DNA of 25,781 nt, from positions 1 through 25,781 of the forward strand of contig MGMT01000046.1 in the NCBI GenBank assembly GCA_001796525.1, given 5' to 3'. The position numbers were made by a program, and so were the translations under genes. Every line of letters begins with the position of its first letter. The stretch's first letter is position 1. The DNA is from Chloroflexi bacterium RBG_13_51_52. Its GTDB lineage: Bacteria; Chloroflexota; Dehalococcoidia; Dehalococcoidales; RBG-16-60-22. Of the stretch, positions 6,744-14,096 are shown one piece after another. The notes beneath the pieces were generated by a model. It worked only from the letters and a program-made list of their open reading frames with translations. It was not told the DNA's origin and made no database searches.

Positions 6744-7973
6744 TTGAAAATCACCCACTTTGCTGATTTACACCTCGGCGTTGAGACCTACGGGCATATC
6801 GACCCCGCTACCGGCCTGTCCTCCCGCCTCAACGATTTTCTTGCCGTCTTTGATGAGCTGGTTGATTACGCCCTGAAAAACAAAGTCGATCTCGTCCTGT
6901 TCTGCGGTGATGCCTATAAGTCCCGCGAGCCTACCCAGACCCAGCAGCGCGAGTTCGCCCGGCGTATTAACCGCCTCGCCACCGCCAGCATCCCGGTTTT
7001 CATACTCACCGGCAACCACGACCTCCCCAATGCTGTCGGCCGCGCCACCGCCACGGAGATTTTTGATACTTTAGCGGTGAAAAACGTCTATGTCGCCAAT
7101 AAGCCTGATATCTATAGAATTACCACCCCCGGCGGTGTGATACAGGTTGTCGCTGTACCCTGGCTGCGGCGCAGTTCTCTCCTTAGCCGCGAGGATACCA
7201 AGAACCTCGACCTGGAAAAGGTCAACCACATGATGCAGGAAGCGATAACGCAGGTTATCAGCAGTAAAGCTGCCGCTCTCGACCCCTCCCTGCCCGGTAT
7301 TCTGGCCGCCCATGTATCTATCGGCCTGGCAAAAGCCGGCTCGGAAAGCATGATGTCCATCGGTCAGGAGCCTGTTCTCCTGCTTAGCACGGTTGCCCTG
7401 CCCGTCTTCGACTACGTAGCCCTGGGGCATATCCACAAACAGCAGGTCCTGTCGGAAAGTCCGCCGGTAGTCTACGCCGGCAGCCTGGAGCGTATCGACT
7501 TCGGTGAAGAGAACGATGAAAAAGGCTTTTATGTTGTAGATATACAGCCCGAAGGCAATCCCAGGCAGGTGTCTTTTGAATTCCACCCCGTAAAAGCCCG
7601 CCGCTTTCTCACCATTAGCGTTGAACTCAAGCCGGAGGAAACCGATCCCACCTCTGCTGTCCTGGCTGCCATTAAAACCCAGCAGGAAAAAGTCGCCGGC
7701 GCTATCGTGCGACTGATTCTTAAAATCCCGTCGTCTTTGGAAGGCAATTTGAGGAACAATGATATCAAAGATGCTTTGAAAGAAGCCCTCAATTTTACTA
7801 TCGCCCGTGAAATTCAGCACGAGACCCGTCTGCGTTTGGGCAGCCGCACTATCGAAGAAATAACCCCTCTGGACGCCTTGAAAAAATACCTGGAAATGCA
7901 GCAAATATCCCCGGAACGCCAAAAAGTGTTGCTGGAGCATGGCAAGAAGCTAATAGAGGGAAAAGAATCCTAG
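6744..7973 (+). CDS. SbcD/Mre11-type DNA repair exonuclease
   Basis: A 409-residue metallophosphoesterase of the Mre11/SbcD family, normally the nuclease half of the SbcCD (Mre11-Rad50) complex that trims DNA ends and hairpins. All metal-site motifs are present: DLH (8-10), GD with Asp56, GNHD (90-93), His190 in AAHVSIG, and GHIH (228-231). The C-terminal capping domain follows to about residue 350, then a helical tail that in relatives contacts SbcC/Rad50. Translation starts at TTG 6744, with AGGGGAATAGGA upstream. No SbcC/Rad50 ATPase gene lies next to it: the next gene is a convergent MFS permease whose stop codon overlaps this one in a shared CTAG. Confidence 0.9.
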   Translation: MKITHFADLHLGVETYGHIDPATGLSSRLNDFLAVFDELVDYALKNKVDLVLFCGDAYKSREPTQTQQREFARRINRLATASIPVFILTGNHDLPNAVGRATATEIFDTLAVKNVYVANKPDIYRITTPGGVIQVVAVPWLRRSSLLSREDTKNLDLEKVNHMMQEAITQVISSKAAALDPSLPGILAAHVSIGLAKAGSESMMSIGQEPVLLLSTVALPVFDYVALGHIHKQQVLSESPPVVYAGSLERIDFGEENDEKGFYVVDIQPEGNPRQVSFEFHPVKARRFLTISVELKPEETDPTSAVLAAIKTQQEKVAGAIVRLILKIPSSLEGNLRNNDIKDALKEALNFTIAREIQHETRLRLGSRTIEEITPLDALKKYLEMQQISPERQKVLLEHGKKLIEGKES

Positions 7974-9166
7974 TCCTTAGCATCCCAGATGAAAAATGAA
8001 GTCACTACCGCAACCGCCGTAACCGCCCATGCTGAAAAATTGAACATGGTGGGGTAGCCGTATATATCGATAAAATTGCCCATGATGGGCGCAAAGATTG
8101 CCCCTGTATACTGCATCGTGGAATAATATACCCCGTATATCAACGAACGGTTCTTTGCCGGTGTCTGGCTCATGATAAACACTTCGGTCACCGGGAAGCG
8201 CATTGCCTGGATAACACCCATTACCCATAACGTCATCCACAATCCCCAACCTAGCTGTACCGATTTCAACGCAAATATCATCAGCCCGCCTAAAATGCCC
8301 GTTACTATGATGACTTTTATGCTGCCTATGCGGTCGGAAATATAGCCTCCCAGGGGACCCGCCCACAATCCTGAAGAAAATATTATCGACATTGCCATGG
8401 CAGACACTTCGTTGGACGCGCCAAGTTCGTTCTTCATATAAACCGCGAGAAATGCGTTGACAGAAGCTCCGGCGCCGCCCCCGATAACCATCATGGTGAG
8501 GAAGGCAATCAGCCGGCGCTTGTAGCCGGGTTGCGGAGGTTTCTCCTCCATTTGCCTTCGTTTCATTTCTTCAACATGAGTTTTACTGTACTTTCTGTTT
8601 AAGTAAATGAAGAAGCCAACACCTAAAATCATGGTCGGTATCGCCAGCGTGATATATGCGCCGCGCCACCCCCATGCGGCAGCTATACCACCGGCAATTA
8701 GCGGAGCCAGGAAAAAACTAGAATTTCCTCCGATGAGATGCATACCTAATGCCCGGCCTCGCTGGTTCGGAGGTACGGAAAGAGAAATAAGAGGGGTCGC
8801 GGCGGGGTGATAGCCCCCCGCCATAAGCCCCATGAATACCAGGAACACGAGCAGCATTATATATGAGTGTGATAGCCCGACGAGTAGACCGCCTATACCC
8901 ACGCCGAGGACCCCTATTGTAATAAGAATCGTTGGCCCGATACGGTCAGCCAGCCACCCGGCCGGCAATTGCGCCGCCCCGCTGGAAAGTGAAAACGCTG
9001 ACGTTATGCCTCCCAGCTGTGAGTTATTCAGCTTGAATTCATCCTGGATGAACGGCTGCATCGGCTGCGGCAGCGCCGTCAGTAAATGGTGCGTGGCATG
9101 AGCGAGAATAAAAAAAGGAAGTGATGTCAGGAAAAACGAGCGCTTTTTAGGTGCCGGTTCTGTAAT
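7970..9166 (-). CDS. MFS transporter with apparent AUU start
   Basis: A 398-residue major facilitator if started at ATT 9166. The first ATG (9061) would remove helix 1 and leave a protein beginning MQPFIQDEF in the middle of the usual loop after it. The upstream in-frame sequence continues as TEPAPKKRSFFLTSLPFF and then HATHHLLTALPQP, a normal cytosolic tail plus helix 1. Only ATT codons at 9166 and 9172 stand at a proper distance from AAAGGA (9174-9179); 9166 is 7 nt away. Motif A appears as GWLADRIG and again as GYISDRIGS in the second half. The gene is divergent from padR, which suggests regulated efflux. Substrate is unknown. The DNA could also contain a base error in an original ATG. Confidence 0.85.
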   Translation of the reverse strand: MTEPAPKKRSFFLTSLPFFILAHATHHLLTALPQPMQPFIQDEFKLNNSQLGGITSAFSLSSGAAQLPAGWLADRIGPTILITIGVLGVGIGGLLVGLSHSYIMLLVFLVFMGLMAGGYHPAATPLISLSVPPNQRGRALGMHLIGGNSSFFLAPLIAGGIAAAWGWRGAYITLAIPTMILGVGFFIYLNRKYSKTHVEEMKRRQMEEKPPQPGYKRRLIAFLTMMVIGGGAGASVNAFLAVYMKNELGASNEVSAMAMSIIFSSGLWAGPLGGYISDRIGSIKVIIVTGILGGLMIFALKSVQLGWGLWMTLWVMGVIQAMRFPVTEVFIMSQTPAKNRSLIYGVYYSTMQYTGAIFAPIMGNFIDIYGYPTMFNFSAWAVTAVAVVTSFFIWDAKD

Positions 9167-9186
9167 CGGAATGTCCTTTCAAGTCT

Positions 9187-9235
9187 GCCAGTTAAAGGTT
9201 AACTGACATCATAGCAATATATTAATATTTAACAA
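9187..9235 (-). promoter_or_regulatory. promoter and inverted-repeat operator of the MFS gene
   Basis: Minus-strand TTGTTA (9230-9235), 16-nt spacer, then an extended -10 TGCTATGAT with TATGAT at 9208-9213. Over the expected transcription start lies an inverted repeat, TGCCAGTTAA-AGG-TTAACTGACA (9187-9209), with 9 of 10 arm positions matching and a perfect 7-bp core. This is a repressor-site layout. The leader to the AUU start is about 35 nt. Confidence 0.55.
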
Positions 9236-9320
9236 ACGCTATGTCGTGATAATGCGCTATATATTAACAATAATTATATAATTCTCCTGAATAAAAAACA
9301 AATAATGTCCCTCTGTTCTA

Positions 9321-9358
9321 TTGACAAAGATATATTGATATGTTACGATATATCGTAA
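9321..9358 (+). promoter_or_regulatory. promoter and 16-bp palindromic operator of padR
   Basis: TTGACA (9321-9326), 17-nt spacer, TACGAT (9344-9349). The -10 box is contained in a perfect 16-bp palindrome TTACGATATATCGTAA (9343-9358). This is the expected position for autoregulation by a dimeric winged-helix repressor such as the PadR protein encoded immediately downstream. Confidence 0.65.
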
Positions 9359-9381
9359 TAATTGCGGAGGCTAAATCGATT

Positions 9382-9879
9382 ATGTTTCATCGACCTTTTT
9401 TCCATTTCGAGCGTCAGTCCCGCCTCTTCGAGAAAGGCGACCTGAAATACGTTATCCTCAACCTTTTAAAAGACAAACCCAGCCACGGCTATGAAATTAT
9501 CCACGCTCTGGAAGACCTTTTCCATGGCTTTTACACCCCCAGCGCCGGCAGCGTTTACCCCACCCTCCAGATGCTTAATGACATGGGCTATGTCAACTCC
9601 ACGGAGCAGGACGGCAAAAAAACCTACACCATCACCGATGAAGGTAAAAAGTTCCTTAAGGAACAGCAGGAAGTCGTTGATAAAATAGAAGGCCAGATGA
9701 AAGACTGGTGGGGACCGCGTAATATCGGCGACTTTCATGAAACCATCAGTGAACTAAGGAAACTCGGCCGTATGGTCAGCCACCAAGCGCACAACCTGGG
9801 GGCGGATAAATGGGCTAAGATAAGAGAGGTCGTTTCCCGCGCTTGTCGTGATATCGAAGATATTCTCGAAAAAAGATAA
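9382..9879 (+). CDS. PadR family transcriptional regulator
   Basis: A 165-residue PadR-type winged helix-turn-helix repressor. The DNA-binding domain spans about residues 17-92 (GDLKYVILNLLKDKPSHGYEI, then SAGSVYPTLQMLNDMGYV and TYTITDEGKKFL). It is followed by a helical dimerisation region with DWW near 108-110, as in the subfamily 2/Vinculin-like group. The start chosen is ATG 9382 (MFHRPFFHFERQSR), with GGAGG 11 nt upstream; an in-frame ATG at 9340 lies inside the promoter palindrome and is unlikely. It is divergent from the MFS permease, and PadR proteins commonly repress such efflux genes in response to a small-molecule ligand. Confidence 0.92.
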   Translation: MFHRPFFHFERQSRLFEKGDLKYVILNLLKDKPSHGYEIIHALEDLFHGFYTPSAGSVYPTLQMLNDMGYVNSTEQDGKKTYTITDEGKKFLKEQQEVVDKIEGQMKDWWGPRNIGDFHETISELRKLGRMVSHQAHNLGADKWAKIREVVSRACRDIEDILEKR

Positions 9880-9899
9880 AAATCTATTCTGAAAATAAC

Positions 9900-9974
9900 T
9901 GGAGCCAGCGATAGGATTTGAACCTACGACCCGCGGTTTACGAAACCGCTGCTCTACCACTGAGCTACGCTGGC
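9900..9974 (-). tRNA. tRNA-Thr (anticodon CGT)
   Basis: On the minus strand the cloverleaf is complete: acceptor GCCAGCG/CGCTGGC, T8, A9, D arm GCTC-AGTGGTA-GAGC, anticodon stem GCGGT/ACCGC with loop TTCGTAA (anticodon CGT, reading ACG), and T arm GTAGG-TTCGAAT-CCTAT. The discriminator is T, and the 3' CCA is encoded (9900-9902). A possible promoter lies at 10046-10074 (TTGAAG, 17 nt, TTATAG). The gene is convergent with padR. Confidence 0.97.
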
Positions 9975-10189
9975 TTTTTTAATTAAAAAAATAGTCAAAT
10001 TTGTAGTATTCCTTATCCCCACCCCATTCACCCACCCCGCTATAGCTATAATATACCTGAAAACGTCACTTCAATTATATGGCTACCAAGCTCTATTGTA
10101 AAGAATATGAAATTCACCATAATATACCCGCGTTACATCATCACAAATAACTCAATGCGTAAAAATCCGGGCAAAATCAATAAAATAAC

Positions 10190-10218
10190 TTGACAAGCAC
10201 CCAGCATAGTTGTATTAT
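10190..10218 (+). promoter_or_regulatory. promoter of oppA-type gene
   Basis: TTGACA (10190-10195), 17-nt spacer, TATTAT (10213-10218). Transcription would start near 10225, leaving a long structured leader before the ATG at 10409. Confidence 0.65.
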
Positions 10219-10336
10219 TTTGCCAAATTCAGTTTTTTCATGGACAATCATTTCACCTTTGCCCGTATTGAATTGTTCCTCCGAAGGATCTAAAGCTGTG
10301 ATTGTTCCTGAAAATATCAACCAGTTTCAAAATCAG

Positions 10337-10380
10337 AGGAGGTGATGAATGCTCGGATAAAGTGAAGAACAAGGTTCTTC
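10337..10380 (+). promoter_or_regulatory. leader mini-ORF (M-L-G-stop) and hairpin before oppA
   Basis: A ribosome site fully complementary to the 16S tail, AGGAGGTGAT (10337-10346), stands 6 nt before ATG 10349, which opens only Met-Leu-Gly before TAA (10358-10360). An overlapping ATG at 10345 would give Met-Asn-Ala-Arg-Ile-Lys. A 7-bp stem GAAGAAC-AAG-GTTCTTC (10364-10380) follows at once. No U-tract follows, so it is not a terminator. The arrangement suggests a stalled-ribosome or translation-coupled leader. Confidence 0.4.
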
Positions 10381-10408
10381 AAATTATTTAAAGGAGTGAA
10401 AGGAAAGC

Positions 10409-11959
10409 ATGAAAAAATTCATTTTTATTACCCTGGCATTAATAGCAATATTAGTATCTACGCTGGTACTTCCCAGCTGCGGCCCGAGCGTTCCGGAAGG
10501 CGGACGTCTGCAACTGGTAGGTGCGGGCAACATCGCTAACCTGGGAGACCCGAATGCCATCAGCAATCCCGGTGATGCCGCCTACGCCTTTCCCTGCATC
10601 GAACCTCTGTTGATGATTGGGAAAGACGGGAGCCTCAAACCCTGGCTGGCGGAAAGATTTGAGATAGCTGAAGACGGCTCGTATATGATGCTATACCTGG
10701 CACAGGGCGTTAAATTCCATGATGGCACCAACTTTAATGCTGAAGCGGCCAAGTATAACCTGGACAACGGTATCAACAGCACGGTCTGGCCGAATATGAA
10801 AGCCTGCTCAAAGGCCGAGGTAATAGACGAATACACTGTAAAATTGTATTTTAAAGACGGCAAGTTCGATTGGGGTGCCGCGAAAAGCCTGGCGGGCTTC
10901 TTCAGTGTTAGGATGTTTTCACCTACATCCTTGAAAAACAATACCGATGACTGGAAACGTACTCACGTGGTAGGCACCGGCCCCTTCAAACTGATGGACT
11001 TCCAGCGCGACCAGGTGCTTAAATACGACCGGTTTGATGATTACTGGAAGGGCAAGCCTCACCTTCAAGGCCTCGACTACAACATCATACCTGACCCCAC
11101 TACATCGCTCCTTGCCTACAAATCAGGAGAGGTACATGTTATCATGGTTCAGGCAAGCGATGCCCAGGACCTTATTGACAGCGGCTTCACTATTGCCGAA
11201 ACTACCGACATGGTCATGAATCTCTGTCTGATTCCGTCCAGCAACGTTCCGGAATCGCCTGTTTCCAATATCAAGGTCCGGCAGGCTGTTGAGCATGCCA
11301 TTAACAAACAGGCGCTGGTTGATGGCCTTACCTACGGCTACGGCAATGTTTCCAACCAGGAATTTGCATCTTTCTGCGCGGAAAACGACCCGACTACTGT
11401 TGGGTACCCGTATGATGTGGCAGCAGCCAAACAGCTGCTCAAAGATGCGGGCTATCCTAATGGCGTCACCATTAAATTCTGGATGGCGGACTTTATACCT
11501 CTGGACCTGCCGCTGGCACTGCAGGATATGCTCAAGCAAGCCGATATCACCCTGGAAATTGAAAAAATCAGTATCGTGCAGTTGAGCGATATGATTGCGC
11601 TGGGAGGCCCCGGCTGGGATGGCTACTTCTATTCCTTCGGCTTCCCCGGCACTACAGTCGACCCTGCCAGCGTCCTCCTCAATGGCCCGCTGAACGGCAA
11701 CACCACCTGGATAAGCTGCTATCAGCCTCCGGAGCTTCTGGATCTGGCAGCCCGGGCATCCGGGGAAACTGACCCCGCAGCCAGGGTAAAGCTTTACCAG
11801 GAAATATCCAAGAAGATGACCGACGTTTACTGCATGTGGACCTTCATGTACTGGTCTCCTGGCCTTCAATCTGTTTCTCCCGTACTCAAGGGGCATACTA
11901 TCGGGCAATATACTGAACCCTGGCCTTATGCCTTCGCTTACATAGATGAAGGAGAGTAA
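10409..11959 (+). CDS. ABC transporter substrate-binding protein, family 5 (peptide/nickel type)
   Basis: A 516-residue extracytoplasmic solute-binding protein. It has a lipoprotein signal (MKKFIFITLALIAILVSTLV, lipobox LPSC, Cys24) and then the family 5 (SBP_bac_5) fold: a PWLAERFEIAEDGSYMMLYL-like early block, VKFHDGTNFNAEAAKYNLDN, GTGPFKLMDFQRDQ, and a FKVRQAVEHAINKQALVDG-like hinge segment (INKQALVDG is visible). It would deliver oligopeptides or a similar ligand to the OppBCDF machinery encoded convergently just downstream. It has its own promoter and leader, and a strong terminator at 12006-12044. The ligand cannot be told; family 5 includes peptide, nickel-chelate and opine binders. 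Confidence 0.92.
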   Translation: MKKFIFITLALIAILVSTLVLPSCGPSVPEGGRLQLVGAGNIANLGDPNAISNPGDAAYAFPCIEPLLMIGKDGSLKPWLAERFEIAEDGSYMMLYLAQGVKFHDGTNFNAEAAKYNLDNGINSTVWPNMKACSKAEVIDEYTVKLYFKDGKFDWGAAKSLAGFFSVRMFSPTSLKNNTDDWKRTHVVGTGPFKLMDFQRDQVLKYDRFDDYWKGKPHLQGLDYNIIPDPTTSLLAYKSGEVHVIMVQASDAQDLIDSGFTIAETTDMVMNLCLIPSSNVPESPVSNIKVRQAVEHAINKQALVDGLTYGYGNVSNQEFASFCAENDPTTVGYPYDVAAAKQLLKDAGYPNGVTIKFWMADFIPLDLPLALQDMLKQADITLEIEKISIVQLSDMIALGGPGWDGYFYSFGFPGTTVDPASVLLNGPLNGNTTWISCYQPPELLDLAARASGETDPAARVKLYQEISKKMTDVYCMWTFMYWSPGLQSVSPVLKGHTIGQYTEPWPYAFAYIDEGE

Positions 11960-12005
11960 GGGATAACAGAAAAATAGCCGGGAAAATCATACGGCTGTAA
12001 AAGAG

Positions 12006-12044
12006 ATACGGGTCGTGGTTATCGCCGCGACCCGTATTATTTTT
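12006..12044 (+). terminator. rho-independent terminator of oppA-type gene
   Basis: A perfect 10-bp stem ATACGGGTCG (12006-12015) / CGACCCGTAT (12028-12037), extendable to about 14 pairs with two G-U, is followed by TATTTTT. It lies 47 nt after the stop codon and 49 nt before the convergent end of oppF. Confidence 0.85.
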
Positions 12045-12092
12045 GGCTTTATAAATCAGACTATAATCAAAATGATGATTAGGATGAATAAC

Positions 12093-13076
12093 CTACACCC
12101 TTATGCAAGCTACGAAATGCCCGTTCCCAACATCGCGTAAGGGCGGCCTTGTTACTTTACAGTCTTCTATAGCTATCTGGCAGCGTGGATGGAAATGACA
12201 TCCGCTGGGAGGATTGATGGGACTGGGGACCTCTCCCTTTAAAACGATACGCGTTCTGGTTCTCTCCGCTATGGGGTCGGGTATCGGTATAGCTGAAAGC
12301 AACGCCTTGGTATAAGGATGCAGGGGATTTTCATAAAGTTCATCAGTGCCGGTTAATTCCATAATGCGGCCCAGGTACATCACGGCAACGCGGTCGCTTA
12401 TGTGCTGTACCATCGCCAGGTCATGGGCGATAAAAAGGTAAGTAAGCCCTAATTTTTCCTGCAATTCTTCAAGCAGGTTGATTATCTGGGCTTGAATTGA
12501 CACATCAAGAGCGGAAATAGGTTCATCGCAGATAATCAAAGAGGGACTGCAAGCCAGAGCGCGCGCCACGCCAATGCGCTGCCGCTGCCCGCCGCTGAAT
12601 TCATGGGGAACGCGGTCCATCATGCCAGGGTCAAGCCCGACCAGATTAAAGAGCTCTGCCACTTTATCATTCATTTCTTTGCCGGCAGCCATTTGATGTA
12701 CCTTTAAAGGGTCGCTAACAATGCCACCGGCGGAATGTCGTGGATTAAGAGAACCAAACGGGTCTTGGAAAATAGCCCCCATATTGCGGCGGTGCTCTTT
12801 AAGTCTGCGTTCCGATAAAGTGGAGATGTCTTTTCCGTTGAAAATAATATCCCCTGACGTAGGATTGTACACGCGGAGAATACAGCGTCCGGTAGTCGTC
12901 TTGCCGCATCCACTTTCTCCAACCAGCCCCAGGGTTTCATGCTTCTTTATCTCAAAACTAATGTCATCTACGGCTTTAACGTCTCCAACTTTTTTCCGCA
13001 AGAGTCCTCTGGTGATAGGGAAATACATTTTAAGATTTTTAACTTCCAGTAAGACATTATTCTGTGGTGCTTCCAT
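12093..13076 (-). CDS. oppF: oligopeptide ABC transporter ATP-binding protein OppF-type
   Basis: A 327-residue ABC ATPase. Walker A is GESGCGKT (53-60), the Q-loop is near 104 (FQDP), the signature SGGQRQR (161-167), Walker B IICDEP (181-186) then SALD, and the H-switch lies in IAHDL. The C-terminal oligopeptide_HPY extension has GCHFHPRC, typical of OppD/OppF. The N-terminal YFPITRGLLRKKVGDVKAVDD is the OppF (second ATPase) pattern. Its ATG shares a base with the TAA of the upstream ATPase (TAATG), so translation is coupled. It is the last gene of the oppBCDF operon and energises uptake at the inner face of the membrane. Confidence 0.94.
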   Translation of the reverse strand: MEAPQNNVLLEVKNLKMYFPITRGLLRKKVGDVKAVDDISFEIKKHETLGLVGESGCGKTTTGRCILRVYNPTSGDIIFNGKDISTLSERRLKEHRRNMGAIFQDPFGSLNPRHSAGGIVSDPLKVHQMAAGKEMNDKVAELFNLVGLDPGMMDRVPHEFSGGQRQRIGVARALACSPSLIICDEPISALDVSIQAQIINLLEELQEKLGLTYLFIAHDLAMVQHISDRVAVMYLGRIMELTGTDELYENPLHPYTKALLSAIPIPDPIAERTRTRIVLKGEVPSPINPPSGCHFHPRCQIAIEDCKVTRPPLRDVGNGHFVACIRV

Positions 13077-14062
13077 TATTTCCCCTTTATATCAACATAA
13101 CATGATATATAATGCTGGTCACCCACAGCGCGGAGTGCCGGCCATGGTTCCTTACTGCATTTTTCGACTTTTTCGGTACACCTTGCCAGAAAAGCGCAGG
13201 TCGGAGGCATATTTATCAGATTAGGTGGTAAACCGTAAATCGGTATCAGTTTTCTCGTCCCGTGACGCTCACCCAAACGGGGTACGCTGTTTAACAGACC
13301 CACGGTATAAGGATGCCGCGGGTGATTGAATATATCATCGGACAGTCCGGACTCTATAATGCGTCCGGCATACATAACATAAATCCTCTGGGCGTATCGG
13401 GCAACTACTCCCAGATTATGCGTCACGATAACCAGGGAAGTATTCTGGCGTGTCACCAGGTCCTTCATCAGTTCCAGTAGCTGTGCCTGGGTAGTTACGT
13501 CCACGGCGGTAGTCGGTTCATCGGCGAAGATAATTCTGGGATTGCAGGATAGTGCCATGGCTATCATGACTCTCTGTCGCATACCGCCGCTGAACTGGTG
13601 CGGATAATCGTCTACCCTTCTCTCTGCATCGGGTACACCCACGCCCTTGAGAAGCTCGATAGATCTTTCTCTAGCTGCCTGCCGGTCCATATCCAGGTGC
13701 AGTTCGAGAGATTCTGTTACCTGCCGGCAGATAGTCAATACAGGGTTTAACGAGGTCATGGGTTCCTGGAATATCATCGTCATTTTGCTGCCCCGGATAG
13801 CTCTCATTTCGGCGCCATTGGCAGTGTATCGCAGGAGGTCTTGTCCATCGAACATTACCTTACCATCGACTATTTCACCCGGGGTCTGTATCAACTGCAT
13901 AACCGAGAGTATGCTAACTGACTTCCCGCAACCGCTTTCTCCCACGATACCGATTATTTCACCCTGGTTCACCTGGAAAGAAATGCCGTCGGCAGCTTTT
14001 ACCAGGCCGTACTCCGTATGAAAGTAAGTCTTTATATCCTGTACATCTAATACGATTGACAT
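13076..14062 (-). CDS. oppD: oligopeptide ABC transporter ATP-binding protein OppD-type
   Basis: A 328-residue ABC ATPase partner of OppF. Walker A is GESGCGKS (41-48), the signature SGGMRQR, Walker B IIFADEPTTAVD, and the C-terminal HPY region has PPTCAFLARC. The start is ATG 14062, with AGAGGAC at a good distance; the ORF is open to an ATG at 14107 inside the end of oppC, but that lacks a ribosome site. The N-terminus MSIVLDVQDIKTYFHTEYG is standard for OppD/DppD. It lies between oppC and oppF in one tightly packed minus-strand operon. Confidence 0.94.
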   Translation of the reverse strand: MSIVLDVQDIKTYFHTEYGLVKAADGISFQVNQGEIIGIVGESGCGKSVSILSVMQLIQTPGEIVDGKVMFDGQDLLRYTANGAEMRAIRGSKMTMIFQEPMTSLNPVLTICRQVTESLELHLDMDRQAARERSIELLKGVGVPDAERRVDDYPHQFSGGMRQRVMIAMALSCNPRIIFADEPTTAVDVTTQAQLLELMKDLVTRQNTSLVIVTHNLGVVARYAQRIYVMYAGRIIESGLSDDIFNHPRHPYTVGLLNSVPRLGERHGTRKLIPIYGLPPNLINMPPTCAFLARCTEKVEKCSKEPWPALRAVGDQHYISCYVDIKGK

Positions 14063-14096
14063 TCTACCGTCCTCTGTTTTTATGACCTCGAATTCC

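Larger units (their letters stand above)
9976..10408. other. intergenic region holding tRNA promoter area and oppA leader
   Basis: No protein gene is supported. It contains the weak tRNA promoter on the minus strand near 10046-10074, a strong plus-strand promoter at 10190-10218, and then a leader of about 185 nt. The leader carries a consensus ribosome site with a three-codon ORF (10337-10360) and a 7-bp hairpin (10364-10380), both described separately. A CCTCC at 10278-10282 could pair with the GGAGG at 10338-10342. Confidence 0.6.

Noticed and set aside
7071..7940. Long minus-strand ORF (289 codons) opposite the SbcD-type gene
   Set aside because: It is antisense to a gene with all family motifs, has no ribosome site or recognisable domain, and arises from codon bias of the true strand.
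9061..9061. ATG at 9061 as the MFS start
   Set aside because: It would delete the first transmembrane helix and has no ribosome site, while the upstream frame encodes a normal N-terminus.
10082..10153. Plus-strand 23-codon ORF with several histidines
   Set aside because: No ribosome site, and it lies upstream of the only good promoter in that gap.
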